Below are positions 37,981 through 46,312 of a stretch of DNA of 64,000 bases, one piece after another (position 1 is the first letter of the stretch; each line of letters opens with the position of its first letter). The notes beneath the pieces were generated by a model. It did not search any database. It saw nothing but the letters and a program-made list of their open reading frames with translations, and was not told the origin of the DNA. The stretch spans positions 372,001 through 436,000 of the forward strand of contig CAVZGE010000006.1 of assembly GCA_963774745.1 (NCBI GenBank), written 5' to 3'. This DNA comes from Prado023 sp963774745 (GTDB taxonomy: Bacteria > Actinomycetota > Actinomycetes > S36-B12 > CAIYMF01). Made by a program: the position numbers and the translations under genes.

Positions 37981-38240
37981 TCGATGTTCGGTGGCGCCGC
38001 GCACGGCCGGGGACCTGCTCTGGCCGCACAGTGGGGACAGGAATCGGCCGCCCGCGGGTATGGACCGGCGACGAGCGGGCAGAGACCCAGTGAGCGGCCC
38101 AGTCGTCCACGCGGCGGGGCTGGCTCCGGTACCGAGGCCTCGCCGCGTTGTCACCCCCGCGCTCCGCGGCGGGGCCTCGTCCCCCGGTCACGACTCCGCG
38201 CACTGGGCATGCCCGGCTCGCGGACGGGTAGGGGGTGTTC

Positions 38241-38288
38241 GTGTGGTCCGCACGACTGGTCCCTCCTAGGCGGTCGTGCGGACCACAC
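38241..38288. repeat. Perfect 16-bp inverted repeat in a gene-free stretch
   Basis: GTGTGGTCCGCACGAC (38241-38256) and its exact complement (38273-38288), 16-nt spacer. It lies in the 380 nt between the tRNA-Asn terminator and the next gene, where I see no credible coding sequence on either strand. It could be a bidirectional terminator for the minus-strand gene ending at 38361, or a protein-binding site. Confidence 0.65.
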
Positions 38289-38360
38289 TCACCGACGGGC
38301 AGGCTGGAGCGTGCGGTGCCGCGCGGCCCATCCGGGGATCCGCCGACGCCTGGGCCCTCG

Positions 38361-38768
38361 TCAGCAGCTGACGTCCAGGAAGGCGGCGAACTCCAGGCGG
38401 GTGGCGATGGACGCGGCATCGGCGCCGTCGCTGTAGGACGCCCACGAGGTGACCGGATCCGCCGCGAACTGGGCGCACACCGAGTCCCGCTGCGAGGGGG
38501 GTGTCAGCTCCCAGGCCACCGCGAGCAGCCCGGCTCCGGCAGATACGGCAGGGATGCCCGGCGCCGCGGCGTCCGGTGCGCCCGCGACCGGGGCGTTCGT
38601 CGCGGCGGCGTCCGGGGTGGCCCGCCACGCCACGGTCAGGCCCAGCGTGGTCACGGCCACGACGGCGACCGCCACGAGCCACGCACGGGGCATCGAGTGG
38701 TGGGTGGCCCGGGTGCCGGTCGAGGGCGTGGTGACGGCGTCCGCGGAGTCGATAATGGACGAACTCAT
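38361..38768 (-). CDS. Single-pass membrane/exported hypothetical protein
   Basis: 135 residues from ATG 38768, which has GGAGG 8 nt upstream; the frame continues upstream without a ribosome-binding site. A polar Ser/Thr-rich N-terminus (MSSSIIDSADAVTTPSTG) precedes one hydrophobic helix (AWLVAVAVVAVTTLGLTVAW, residues about 32-51), an Ala/Pro-rich spacer and a small C-terminal domain with two cysteines (SVCAQF; the last residue is Cys). No family recognised. Runs divergently from trmB. Confidence 0.6.
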   Translation of the reverse strand: MSSSIIDSADAVTTPSTGTRATHHSMPRAWLVAVAVVAVTTLGLTVAWRATPDAAATNAPVAGAPDAAAPGIPAVSAGAGLLAVAWELTPPSQRDSVCAQFAADPVTSWASYSDGADAASIATRLEFAAFLDVSC

Positions 38769-38845
38769 GCTGATTCCTCCGATTGGGGATGACCAGGTGC
38801 AACCCTGCCTGACCTCGAACCCGGGCATACCGCCCATTGGTCCCG

Positions 38846-39520
38846 ATGTCTGAGGGCCGTCCGGCGCACCGGATACGGACCTTCCACCCGCGGCGCAGTC
38901 GGACCACGCCCTCGGCCGCCTCAGCGCTCATCCGGCTGCTCCCCGGGTGGGGGATCGAGGTCGAGACCCCGCCGGCGCATCTGGGTGACGCCTTCAACCC
39001 GCCCCGTCCGGTCGTGCTCGAGATCGGGTCGGGCATGGGGGAGGCGACCCTGGCCATGGCGCAGGCCGACCCCGCCACCGGGATCGTCGCCGTCGACGTG
39101 CACACGCCGGGCGTCGGGATGCTGCTGTCCGGCGCCGAGCGAGAGTGCCTCGGGAACGTGCGGGTCTGCATCGGCGATGCGGTCGAGCTGATGGATCGCC
39201 TGGCCCCGGGCTCGCTCGCGGGCATCCGGGCGTACTTCCCGGATCCGTGGCCGAAGGTCCGCCACCACAAGCGCCGCCTCGTCCAGCCGGCGTTCGTCCA
39301 TCGGGCCGCCGTGCTGCTGGCCACCGGTGGGACGCTGCACCTGGCCACCGACATCGGCCACTACGCCGACCAGATGCTGGCCGTGTGCTCGGCCGAGCCC
39401 ATGCTGGACGTCGGGCCGGGCTTGGTCGCCCGACCCGAGTGGCGCCCGATCACCGGCTACGAGCGGCGGGGCATTGCCGCCGGTCGGCCAAGCGCGGACC
39501 TCATCGCGACGCGCCGCTGA
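38846..39520 (+). CDS. trmB: tRNA (guanine46-N7)-methyltransferase TrmB
   Basis: 224-residue SAM-dependent enzyme that forms m7G46 in tRNA. SAM motif VVLEIGSGMGEATLAMA near residue 55; the characteristic YFPDPWPKVRHHKRRLVQPAF near residue 130; a TDIGHYA segment near the C-terminus. The N-terminus IRTFHPRRSRTT is typical of actinobacterial TrmB. ATG 38846 (MSEGRP) is preferred over the in-frame GTG/ATG just upstream. Confidence 0.94.
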   Translation: MSEGRPAHRIRTFHPRRSRTTPSAASALIRLLPGWGIEVETPPAHLGDAFNPPRPVVLEIGSGMGEATLAMAQADPATGIVAVDVHTPGVGMLLSGAERECLGNVRVCIGDAVELMDRLAPGSLAGIRAYFPDPWPKVRHHKRRLVQPAFVHRAAVLLATGGTLHLATDIGHYADQMLAVCSAEPMLDVGPGLVARPEWRPITGYERRGIAAGRPSADLIATRR

Positions 39521-39553
39521 CGCGGGCCGCACATCGGCCCGCCGGGGCGCGCC

Positions 39554-40225
39554 TCAGCGCACGATGCGCACGTTGAACGCCGGGCCGCCGACGGCGCCCA
39601 TCACGCGCAGCCACAGCGGCAGCCACATCTCCGGGCCCCGGGCGGTGCTGATACCGCCGAGGTCGAGGATGTCGGCCCACCCGAACTCCTCGAGCAGCCC
39701 GGCGACGACGGACTTGGCACCCGGGTCGTCACCCGACAGGAAGACCGTCGTCGGCTCGGGGAGGGCCCCCGGATTGGCCATCAGGGCCGCGGTCATGGTG
39801 TTCAGCGACTTCACCACGCGTGCTTCCGGGAAGGCTCGCTGCACCTGCTCGCCGAGGGAGTCGGTGTCCTTCACGGTCAGGGTCGGCGGGAAGCCCCTTG
39901 AGAAGTCCAGGGGGTTGGAGACGTCCAGGACGACCTTGCCAGCGAGGTTGGCTGCACCCGCCGACGTCAGGGCAGCCAGGGTCGCAGCGCCGTTGGTGGC
40001 GTTGACCACCACCTCGGCCGCCCCGGCCACCGGGGCGAACCCGGCCAGGGTCACTGTGGGGTTCGCAGCCAGCCAATCGGGGAAGGTCACGGCCTCGCCG
40101 CCTGGCTGGCGCTCCATGGTCTCGTCCACGTCGCGCGTGCCGATGCTGACGCGGTGGCCGGTTCGGACGAACCCCTCGGCCAGCGCGCGGCCCACCATCC
40201 CGGTTCCCAGGATCCCGATCTGCAT
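39554..40225 (-). CDS. NAD(P)-binding oxidoreductase, F420-dependent NADP oxidoreductase-like
   Basis: 223 residues. Rossmann motif MQIGILGTGMVGRALAEGF at the N-terminus, the NADP-selective-looking GTRD after strand 2, VVVNATNGAA and VVLDVSNPLD in the middle, VVKSLNTM and FLSGDDPGAKS later. This is the order of the F420_oxidored/NpdG domain. Whether it really uses F420 is unknown. AGGAGGAGG lies 6 nt before the ATG. The upstream gap of 217 nt holds repeat copy B. Confidence 0.85.
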   Translation of the reverse strand: MQIGILGTGMVGRALAEGFVRTGHRVSIGTRDVDETMERQPGGEAVTFPDWLAANPTVTLAGFAPVAGAAEVVVNATNGAATLAALTSAGAANLAGKVVLDVSNPLDFSRGFPPTLTVKDTDSLGEQVQRAFPEARVVKSLNTMTAALMANPGALPEPTTVFLSGDDPGAKSVVAGLLEEFGWADILDLGGISTARGPEMWLPLWLRVMGAVGGPAFNVRIVR

Positions 40226-40307
40226 GTCGTCCTCCTCCTACAGGTACTGCTGGAACCTCGCGCCCCCTCCGGTTGTTCCCCGGGTGGCCTGCCGTCGCGC
40301 GGAGAGA

Positions 40308-40437
40308 CCTCGCGCCCGCTCTTGTCGATCCGGTGCCCCGGTGAGGGGCGGGATCGACACGAGCGGGCGCGAGGATCGTGCGGTGCGGCAGCAAACGCTC
40401 CGATCAGTGCCGGTTCAACGCGAACGGCCGCGAGGTT
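40308..40437. repeat. Three-part inverted-repeat element, copy B
   Basis: A 24-bp inverted repeat (40308-40331 against 40351-40374, one G-U-compatible mismatch, 19-nt loop), followed 38 nt later by a direct half-copy (40413-40437) whose core CAACGCGAACGGCCGCGAGG closely matches the third arm of copy A at 33010. Loop length and arm spacing are almost the same as in copy A. It lies between the pirin and F420-oxidoreductase-like genes. Confidence 0.75.
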
Positions 40438-40442
40438 CCGCC

Positions 40443-41411
40443 TCAGCCGTGGTGCGGCATGATCGCGCCCTCGGGGATGACCCCGAGCCGGCCGGCCTGG
40501 TAGTCCTCGATGGCCTGGATGACCTCAGCCTTGGTGTTCATCACGAACGGGCCGTAGGCGAAGACGGGCTCGCGCAGGGGGACCCCGCCGAGCAGGAGGA
40601 CGTCGAGCGCCGGGGTGGCCACCGATTGGCTCGCCGCCGCCTCGAGCGTGATGTGGTCGCCGGATCCGAGGACGGCGAGCTGACCGGAGTTGATCGGCTG
40701 CCCGTACGCGCCCACGCTGCCGCGCCCGGACAGGGCGTAGACCAGGGCGTTGAAGTCGGTGCGCCAGGGCAGTTCCAGCCGGGCTCCGGGGGCCAGCGTC
40801 GCGTGCACGATGGAGATCGGCGACTGGCTGCGCCCCGGACCGGTGTGCCCGGCCACGGTCCCGGCGAGCACGCGCACGAGGGCCCCACCGTCGGCGCTGG
40901 ATGCCAGGGCGATGTCGGTGCTCTCGAGTCCCTGGTACGCCGGAGCGAGCCATTTCTTGGACGCGGGCAGGTTGATCCACAGCTGGATCCCGTGGAACAG
41001 CCCACCGGAGCGGACCAGTGACTCCGGCGGGGTCTCGATGTGCAGGATGCCGGCACCGGCGGTCATGTACTGGGTGCCACCGTTGGCGATCACGCCGCCA
41101 CCGCCGTGGGAGTCCTGGTGGATGAACGTGCCGTCCATCAGGTAGGTGAACGTCTCGAACCCGCGATGCGGGTGCCAGTCGGTGCCACGCGGCTCGCCGA
41201 CGCCGTACTCGACCTCGCCCATCTGGTCCATGTGCACGAACGGGTCGAGGTCGGCCTTGTCCACGCCGGCGAAGGCGCGGCGCACCGGGAACCCCTCGCC
41301 CTCGAAGCCGCGGGGGGCCGTGGTGACGGTCCGGACCGAGCGGGAGCGTCCCTGCGGGTCGGGGGCGTCGACGCGGGGCAGGGTCATGGTGTCGGCGGTC
41401 ACGGCGGGCAT
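40443..41411 (-). CDS. Pirin family protein
   Basis: 322-residue bicupin protein. The N-terminal cupin has the metal ligands in DWHPHRGFETFTYLMDG (HxH...E) and FIHQDS; ILHIETPPE closes it. The C-terminal cupin begins near GARLELPWRTDFNALVYA. Pirins act as quercetinase-like dioxygenases or redox-sensing regulators. ATG 41411 is preferred to an in-frame start 11 codons upstream because AGGAGG precedes it by 6 nt. The AT-rich upstream region suggests regulated expression. Confidence 0.93.
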   Translation of the reverse strand: MPAVTADTMTLPRVDAPDPQGRSRSVRTVTTAPRGFEGEGFPVRRAFAGVDKADLDPFVHMDQMGEVEYGVGEPRGTDWHPHRGFETFTYLMDGTFIHQDSHGGGGVIANGGTQYMTAGAGILHIETPPESLVRSGGLFHGIQLWINLPASKKWLAPAYQGLESTDIALASSADGGALVRVLAGTVAGHTGPGRSQSPISIVHATLAPGARLELPWRTDFNALVYALSGRGSVGAYGQPINSGQLAVLGSGDHITLEAAASQSVATPALDVLLLGGVPLREPVFAYGPFVMNTKAEVIQAIEDYQAGRLGVIPEGAIMPHHG

Positions 41412-41420
41412 GCGATCCTC

Positions 41421-41452
41421 CTGGAGAGTCTGTACAAGATTCAACTATATGG
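41421..41452 (-). promoter_or_regulatory. AT-rich promoter/operator region of the pirin gene
   Basis: On the minus strand a TATAGT box is followed by TTGAATCTTGTACAGA, strikingly AT-rich for this genome, containing the small palindrome TGTACA and lying just before the AGGAGG of the pirin gene. MarR-type repressors often control pirins through such sites; no regulator gene is adjacent, so this remains a suggestion. Confidence 0.4.
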
Positions 41453-41488
41453 AGGGTGCCCGCATTCCGCCAGCCCTGTCGGGGCTGG

Positions 41489-42082
41489 TCAGCCCACGTA
41501 GGAGTAGGGGGTCGGCCGGGTCGTCAGGGTCAGGGCCCGGGCGGACTTCTTGAGCAGCCGGCTGTTGACGGCCATGATCCCGGCCGCGACGGCGATCGTC
41601 GCCGGCGACTGCTGGTCCTTGCGGCGGGCGATCGGTCCCAGGATCGCATCCGACCCGGTCACGATGGCCCCAGCAGCCGCCCCGATCGCGACCTGGCTGG
41701 TGAGGATGCGCCCCACCTCCATCAGGGGTCCGGATCTCGGGCTGTGCGTGATCGCCCGCTGCGCCAGGACGGCGGTGGCGATCGTGGCGGCGTTGCCGGC
41801 CAGGATCATCCGGCGATGCCGGGCCACCTGTTCCGGGGTGGTCGGCTTCCCGCCGAGGGACTGGTCGGCCGCCCGCTCGATGGCCAGCTGCGGGACTGCG
41901 GTCATCGCGACGTAGAAGGACGAGACCACCCCGGCCAGGGCGAGGTTCGCCAGGGGGATCCGGTCGACCTTCCGCTGGATTCCCGGCTGGTAGGGGCCGC
42001 TGGCAGCCACGAGGATCGATGACCGGCGCGCGATGCCCAGTCCCGGCTGCTGCTTCATCAGGGCGTTGAGCCGCTCGTTCAT
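41489..42082 (-). CDS. Multi-pass membrane protein of unknown function
   Basis: 197 residues. After a soluble N-terminus (MNERLNALMKQQPGLGIARR) about four hydrophobic helices follow (LANLALAGVVSSFYVAMTAV; MILAGNAATIATAVLAQ; TSQVAIGAAAGAIVTGSDAI; TIAVAAGIMAVNSRLL), with basic loops. No domain recognised. AGGAGG 6 nt before ATG 42082 decides the start. Runs divergently from mutY. Confidence 0.65.
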   Translation of the reverse strand: MNERLNALMKQQPGLGIARRSSILVAASGPYQPGIQRKVDRIPLANLALAGVVSSFYVAMTAVPQLAIERAADQSLGGKPTTPEQVARHRRMILAGNAATIATAVLAQRAITHSPRSGPLMEVGRILTSQVAIGAAAGAIVTGSDAILGPIARRKDQQSPATIAVAAGIMAVNSRLLKKSARALTLTTRPTPYSYVG

Positions 42083-42171
42083 GTGATCCTCCTGGCGCGG
42101 GCGATGCCCTGAGTATCGCCTGCGCTGGCCTCCCCGTGCAGGCCCGAGGCCCCGGATCGACAATGGGATCC

Positions 42172-43128
42172 ATGCCGAGGCTGGGGGAGGGATCCCGGGG
42201 GCCGTCGCCCCTGACCGGGGCGACGGCGTCCGGCGGGGTGTCGCAGGCCGTCGGGGACTGGTTCGACGCGAATCGCCGCGACCTGCCCTGGCGCGCGGCC
42301 GACCGGACGGCCTGGGGCGTGCTGGTCAGCGAGGTGATGCTGCAGCAGACGCCGGTGGTGCGGGTCGTGCCCGCCTGGACCGCCTGGATGGCGCGCTGGC
42401 CGCAGCCTGCGGACCTCGCGGCCGACTCCCCGGGCGATGCCGTCCGCGCTTGGGACCGGCTGGGCTACCCGCGGCGGGCGCTGAACCTGCACGCCGCGGC
42501 GGTCGCGATCGTCCAGCGGCACGCGGGCCGGGTCCCGGCCGACGAGCCGGACCTGCGGGCGCTGCCGGGGGTCGGCGAGTACACGGCCGCGGCGGTGCGC
42601 GCGTTCGCGTTCGGGCAGCGCTCGGTCGTGCTGGACACCAACGTCCGGCGGGTCCTCGCGCGGCTGGTCGACGGGCAGGAGCATCCCCGGCCCGGCCTGA
42701 CGGTGGCCGAGCGTGCCCGGGCGGACGCGCTCGTGCCGGAGGACGCCGCCGCCGCGGCGCACTGGTCGGTGGCCGTGATGGAGCTGGGCGCACTCGTGTG
42801 CACCGCGACCGCGCCGCGGTGCACGGCGTGCCCGGTCGTCGGGATGTGCGCGTGGGTGCGGGCCGGACGCCCGGCGTACGACGGTCCGGCCCGGCCGGTC
42901 CAGCGGTTCGCCGGCACGGACCGCCAGGTCCGGGGTCGGATCATGGCGGTGCTGCGGGCGACCGAGGGCTCGGTGCAGCGAACGGCGATCGACGCGGTGT
43001 GGGCCGAGGAGCTCCAACGCGAGCGTGCCCTCGATGGCCTGGTCGCCGACGGCCTGCTCGAGCTGGTGGGCGAGGACCGGTACGGTTTGCCGGGCGGTGG
43101 GCCCGGCAACGGCGCGGGGGACTCGTAG
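42172..43128 (+). CDS. mutY: A/G-specific adenine DNA glycosylase MutY
   Basis: 318-residue base-excision enzyme removing adenine opposite 8-oxoguanine. EVMLQQTPVVRVVPAW (QQT motif), helix-hairpin-helix LPGVGEYTAAAVRAFAFG with catalytic Asp in VLDTNVRRVLARL, and the 4Fe-4S ligands CTATAPRCTACPVVGMC (C-x6-C-x2-C-x5-C). The C-terminal NUDIX-like 8-oxoG domain is short or absent, as in some actinobacterial MutY. ATG 42172 follows a GACAAT box (42159-42164) by 7 nt. Confidence 0.93.
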   Translation: MPRLGEGSRGPSPLTGATASGGVSQAVGDWFDANRRDLPWRAADRTAWGVLVSEVMLQQTPVVRVVPAWTAWMARWPQPADLAADSPGDAVRAWDRLGYPRRALNLHAAAVAIVQRHAGRVPADEPDLRALPGVGEYTAAAVRAFAFGQRSVVLDTNVRRVLARLVDGQEHPRPGLTVAERARADALVPEDAAAAAHWSVAVMELGALVCTATAPRCTACPVVGMCAWVRAGRPAYDGPARPVQRFAGTDRQVRGRIMAVLRATEGSVQRTAIDAVWAEELQRERALDGLVADGLLELVGEDRYGLPGGGPGNGAGDS

Positions 43129-43147
43129 CTGGTTCCCGGTGGTCGGC

Positions 43148-43204
43148 GCAGGCGATCGTTCCGGCCGCTACCCCCGCAGGCGATCCTGCCGGGCCGCTAC
43201 CCCC
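43148..43204. repeat. Tandem 28/29-bp duplication at the 3' end of the hisN-like gene
   Basis: Unit 1 (43148-43175) and unit 2 (43176-43204) read GCAGGCGATC...CCGCTACCCCC; they differ by one inserted G and two substitutions (GTT/CTG). Unit 2 contains the stop codon of the minus-strand hisN-like gene (43197-43199), so unit 1 is a duplicated stop-codon region. Confidence 0.7.
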
Positions 43205-43991
43205 GCAGGGCCGCCAGGGCCTGAGCGTGCAGGTCGGGGTTCGCGGCGGCGATCACGGTGCCGCCGTTCATCGGCACGCGGCCCTCGATGTCGGTGACGA
43301 CGCCGCCGGCGAGCTCGATGATCGGGATCAGCGGCACGATGTCGTAGGGCATGAGGCAGCCGTCGACCACGAGGTCGATCGTGCCCATCGCCACGAGGGC
43401 GAAGGCGTAGCAGTCCCCGCCCCACCGCTGCAGCCGCACGCGAGAGCTCAGCGCGTGGTAGCGCTCGAGGACGCCGGCCCACTCCAGCATCGTCGGGTGG
43501 GTGCTGTACATGACGGCGTCCTCGAGGGTCGCGCTCGTGCGGGTGCGCAGGCGCCGCTCGGTGCCCGCGCGCAGGAACCGCGAGCCGCGGGCGGGGTCGG
43601 CGGCGAACGTCTCGTCGGTGAACGGCTGGTGCATCACGCCGGCCACCGGCTCGCCGTCGACGACCAGCCCGAGCAATGTGCCCCAGGTCGGCATCCCGCT
43701 GATGAAGGCCCGGGTGCCGTCGATGGGGTCGATGATCCAGCTGACCGGCCCCGCGCCCGTGGTGCCGCCCTCCTCCCCGATCACCTGGTGGTCCGGGAAG
43801 CGTGCGGTGAGGGCCGCGCGCACGTGGTCCTCGACGCCTCGGTCGGCCGCGGTCACCGGGTCGTAGGCGATTCCCGCGAGCTTGTTGTCGACGGTCATGT
43901 CGGTGCGGAAGTGGTCCAGGGCGATCGACCCGGCCTCGCGGACGGCTGCGATCCCCACGTCGAGCGCGGCAGCCACATCGTGGTGATCCAT
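43197..43991 (-). CDS. Inositol monophosphatase family protein (histidinol-phosphatase HisN-like)
   Basis: 264 residues. Metal motifs VIGEEGG, WIIDPIDGTRAFISG and the third site WGGDCYAFALVAMGTIDLVVD are intact. The FISGMPTWGTLLGL segment resembles histidinol-phosphatase HisN of actinobacteria rather than plain inositol monophosphatase, so a role in histidine biosynthesis is likely but unproven. ATG 43991 (MDHHDVAA) is the first start with conserved sequence behind it. Confidence 0.88.
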   Translation of the reverse strand: MDHHDVAAALDVGIAAVREAGSIALDHFRTDMTVDNKLAGIAYDPVTAADRGVEDHVRAALTARFPDHQVIGEEGGTTGAGPVSWIIDPIDGTRAFISGMPTWGTLLGLVVDGEPVAGVMHQPFTDETFAADPARGSRFLRAGTERRLRTRTSATLEDAVMYSTHPTMLEWAGVLERYHALSSRVRLQRWGGDCYAFALVAMGTIDLVVDGCLMPYDIVPLIPIIELAGGVVTDIEGRVPMNGGTVIAAANPDLHAQALAALRG

Positions 43992-44206
43992 CAGCCATCC
44001 GTCCCTCGAGCGCACCCTGGGCGCGGGTCCGCACCCGGTCCACCGGCAGCGTGCGCCGCCCGGGCGGCTGACTCCCTGCGGGGACCGGGCCAGCATACGA
44101 GTCCGGGTTGCCGGCGGATGCACCGATCAGCGTCGCTCGCCCCGCAGCACGGCCTGGTCGGGACCTCCCGCGGGCGCTGCCTCCGGCACGCGATTACGGT
44201 GCCCCC

Positions 44207-44569
44207 ATGACACTGCCGGTCGGGACCAGGATCGTGATCGGCGCCTTCACCGTGAGCGGTCTCGTGCACCTGGTGCGACCCGCGACGTTCGCCCCGCTCA
44301 TCCCGCCCCGGTTGGGTGACCCCGAGCCGTGGGTCCTGGGAAGTGGCGTGGCCGAGCTGGCCTGCGCCGCGGGGCTGGCCACGCGCCAGCCGTGGGCCCC
44401 TGCGGTGACCACCGCCACGCTGGCCGTCGTCTGGGTCGGCAACCTGCAGATGGCGCTCGACCTGCAGCGCAGCAGGCGCCCGGCATGGCAGAAGGCGGCG
44501 GCGTGGGGTCGGCTGCCGCTGCAGCTGCCGATGATGAGGGCGGCGTGGGAGTCGCCCCGGCGTCAGTGA
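44207..44569 (+). CDS. Small DoxX-like membrane protein
   Basis: 120 residues with three to four hydrophobic segments. It starts TRIVIGAFTVSGLVHLVRPATF and includes GSGVAELACAAGLA and LAVVWVGNLQMALD, the order seen in DoxX/MauE-like proteins. Function unknown. TACGGT (44195-44200) ends 6 nt before the ATG. Its last 7 nt overlap the stop of the convergent FAD oxidoreductase gene. Confidence 0.72.
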   Translation: MTLPVGTRIVIGAFTVSGLVHLVRPATFAPLIPPRLGDPEPWVLGSGVAELACAAGLATRQPWAPAVTTATLAVVWVGNLQMALDLQRSRRPAWQKAAAWGRLPLQLPMMRAAWESPRRQ

Positions 44570-46242
44570 CCCTGCGCCGCGTCGGCCTCCGAGCTCGCTG
44601 CCGGTGCGTCCCGCCGTCGTGGTCCGGGCAGCGTCCGCCTGGCGGCCGACGTGGCCAATGTCGCCATCAACCGGCCGCGCAGCAGCGTGGTGGCGGTCAG
44701 GACCCCACCGAACAGGGCGCCGGAGACCCCGCACGACACGATGTCCTGGCCGGTCAGGTAGAGCCCCGGGATCGGCGTGGCCGGCTTGAGGAAGCCCTGG
44801 CGGAACCGGGCCGGCGTGTGGTCCAGCCCGTACAGCTCGCCGCGTCCGTAGCCGGCGAAGTGCGCGGTCGTCAGGGGCGTGGAGATCTCGGCGTACGCGA
44901 CCCTGCCGCGCAGCTGGGGCATCTGCTCGTAGAGCGCCTCGAGCATCCGCTCGGCCAGCCCGGCCTTGAACTGGTCGTACTCCTCCCCACGATGCTTCCA
45001 CCGGCTGCCCGCCCACCGCTCGAACCATGCGTAGGGGGCGGCGGTGATCACCTCGACGGTCGCGTGCCCCGGGTGCCGCCGGGCGAAGTCGGGGTCCTTC
45101 GCGGAGGGGAATGACACGTAGACCATCGGCAGGTCGGCGTCCGGGTCCGCGATGCTGTTGTCGAACGTCTGCTCGTAGTCGTCGTTGGGGTAGATCCACA
45201 GGTTGTGCTTCGGGAGGTCGAGGGCCTCGGCGGTCTCCTCGAAGCCGAGGTAGAGGCACAGGTGTGCCATCGAGGGGGCCACCTGGGTCAGGTCCGCGAG
45301 CAGTCCCGCGCTCTCTGCGACCTCGCTGGGCAGGAGCCTGGCGAACGTGTTGTGCACGCCCGCGTCGCTGATCACGATCGGTGCCCGGATGACGTGGTCG
45401 TCGGCGGCCATCCGCACGCCCACGGCCCGACCGTCGGCCACCACGACCTCGGCGACCTCGGCGTTGATGAGCACCAGGCCCCCCGCGCGCTCGATGACGG
45501 GGATGATCGACTCCGCGATGACGCCTGACCCACCGACCGGGTAGTACCCGCCCCGGAAGTAGTGGCTGGCGACCAGGGCGTGCATCGCGAAGCTGGACTG
45601 TGCCGGGGGCAGCCCGTAGTCCCCGAACTGGGCCGTCAGCACCGCGATCAGCCGCTGGTCGTCGGTGAGCTCCTCGAGCACGTCCCGCGTGGTGCGGTCG
45701 GCCCAGCTCCGGAAGGTGCTGCGCAGCCGTGGTCCGGCCACCGCCTGCAGCGGCCCGGGCAGTGTCTTCACGGCCTGGAACGGCAGGGATGCGGACACCG
45801 CCGAGCGCACCGCCTCGAAGTAGCCGTCGATCGCGGACTCCTGGCCCGGGAACCGCTCGACGAGCATGGCCCGCAGGTTGCGCCGGCCCTTGGGCAGGTC
45901 GTAGACATCGCCGCCGATGATCACCCGGTCGTAGACCTCGCCCATGTCGGCCCACTCGATGCGGCCGTCGCTGATCTCGTCGAAGAACCGGCGCAGGGTC
46001 GACCCGGGCGCGACGTCGCCGATGTAGTGCACGCCGACGTCCCAGTCGTACCCGGGGCGGTGGAACACATGGGTGTATCCGCCGGGGGTGTAGTGCCGTT
46101 CGAGGACGAGCACCCGCTTCCCACCGTGCTTTGCCAGCAGTGCGGCGGTGGCCAGGCCGCCGATCCCCGAGCCGATCACGATCGCGTCGTAGTCCTCGGT
46201 GACCGGATGACGCTTGTACGACTGGGCCAGCTGCCTGCTCAT
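44563..46242 (-). CDS. FAD-dependent oxidoreductase of the phytoene desaturase/retinol saturase (CrtI-like) family
   Basis: 559 residues. Dinucleotide-binding DAIVIGSGIGGLATAALLAKHG at residues 19-40, then VLVLERHYTPGGYTHVFHRPG, a central substrate domain and the C-terminal FAD motif PIPGLYLTGQDIVSCGVSGALFGG. The length and YDWDVGVHYIGD resemble carotenoid isomerases and all-trans-retinol 13,14-reductases more than desaturases. No carotenoid genes lie nearby, so the substrate is open. ATG 46242 follows TATGCT by 6 nt on this strand; longer frames upstream are antisense to the ABC gene. Confidence 0.87.
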   Translation of the reverse strand: MSRQLAQSYKRHPVTEDYDAIVIGSGIGGLATAALLAKHGGKRVLVLERHYTPGGYTHVFHRPGYDWDVGVHYIGDVAPGSTLRRFFDEISDGRIEWADMGEVYDRVIIGGDVYDLPKGRRNLRAMLVERFPGQESAIDGYFEAVRSAVSASLPFQAVKTLPGPLQAVAGPRLRSTFRSWADRTTRDVLEELTDDQRLIAVLTAQFGDYGLPPAQSSFAMHALVASHYFRGGYYPVGGSGVIAESIIPVIERAGGLVLINAEVAEVVVADGRAVGVRMAADDHVIRAPIVISDAGVHNTFARLLPSEVAESAGLLADLTQVAPSMAHLCLYLGFEETAEALDLPKHNLWIYPNDDYEQTFDNSIADPDADLPMVYVSFPSAKDPDFARRHPGHATVEVITAAPYAWFERWAGSRWKHRGEEYDQFKAGLAERMLEALYEQMPQLRGRVAYAEISTPLTTAHFAGYGRGELYGLDHTPARFRQGFLKPATPIPGLYLTGQDIVSCGVSGALFGGVLTATTLLRGRLMATLATSAARRTLPGPRRRDAPAASSEADAAQGH

Positions 46243-46312
46243 CTGGCCAGCATAGGTCGGCCGACGAGCCGAACCGCTCAGCTGGATCCGCGCGATGGCT
46301 AGGGTATGCCGC

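Noticed and set aside
37871..38419. Coding sequence in the gap after tRNA-Asn
   Set aside because: Frames on both strands lack ribosome-binding sites, overlap the tRNA or the inverted repeat, and show no recognisable protein sequence.
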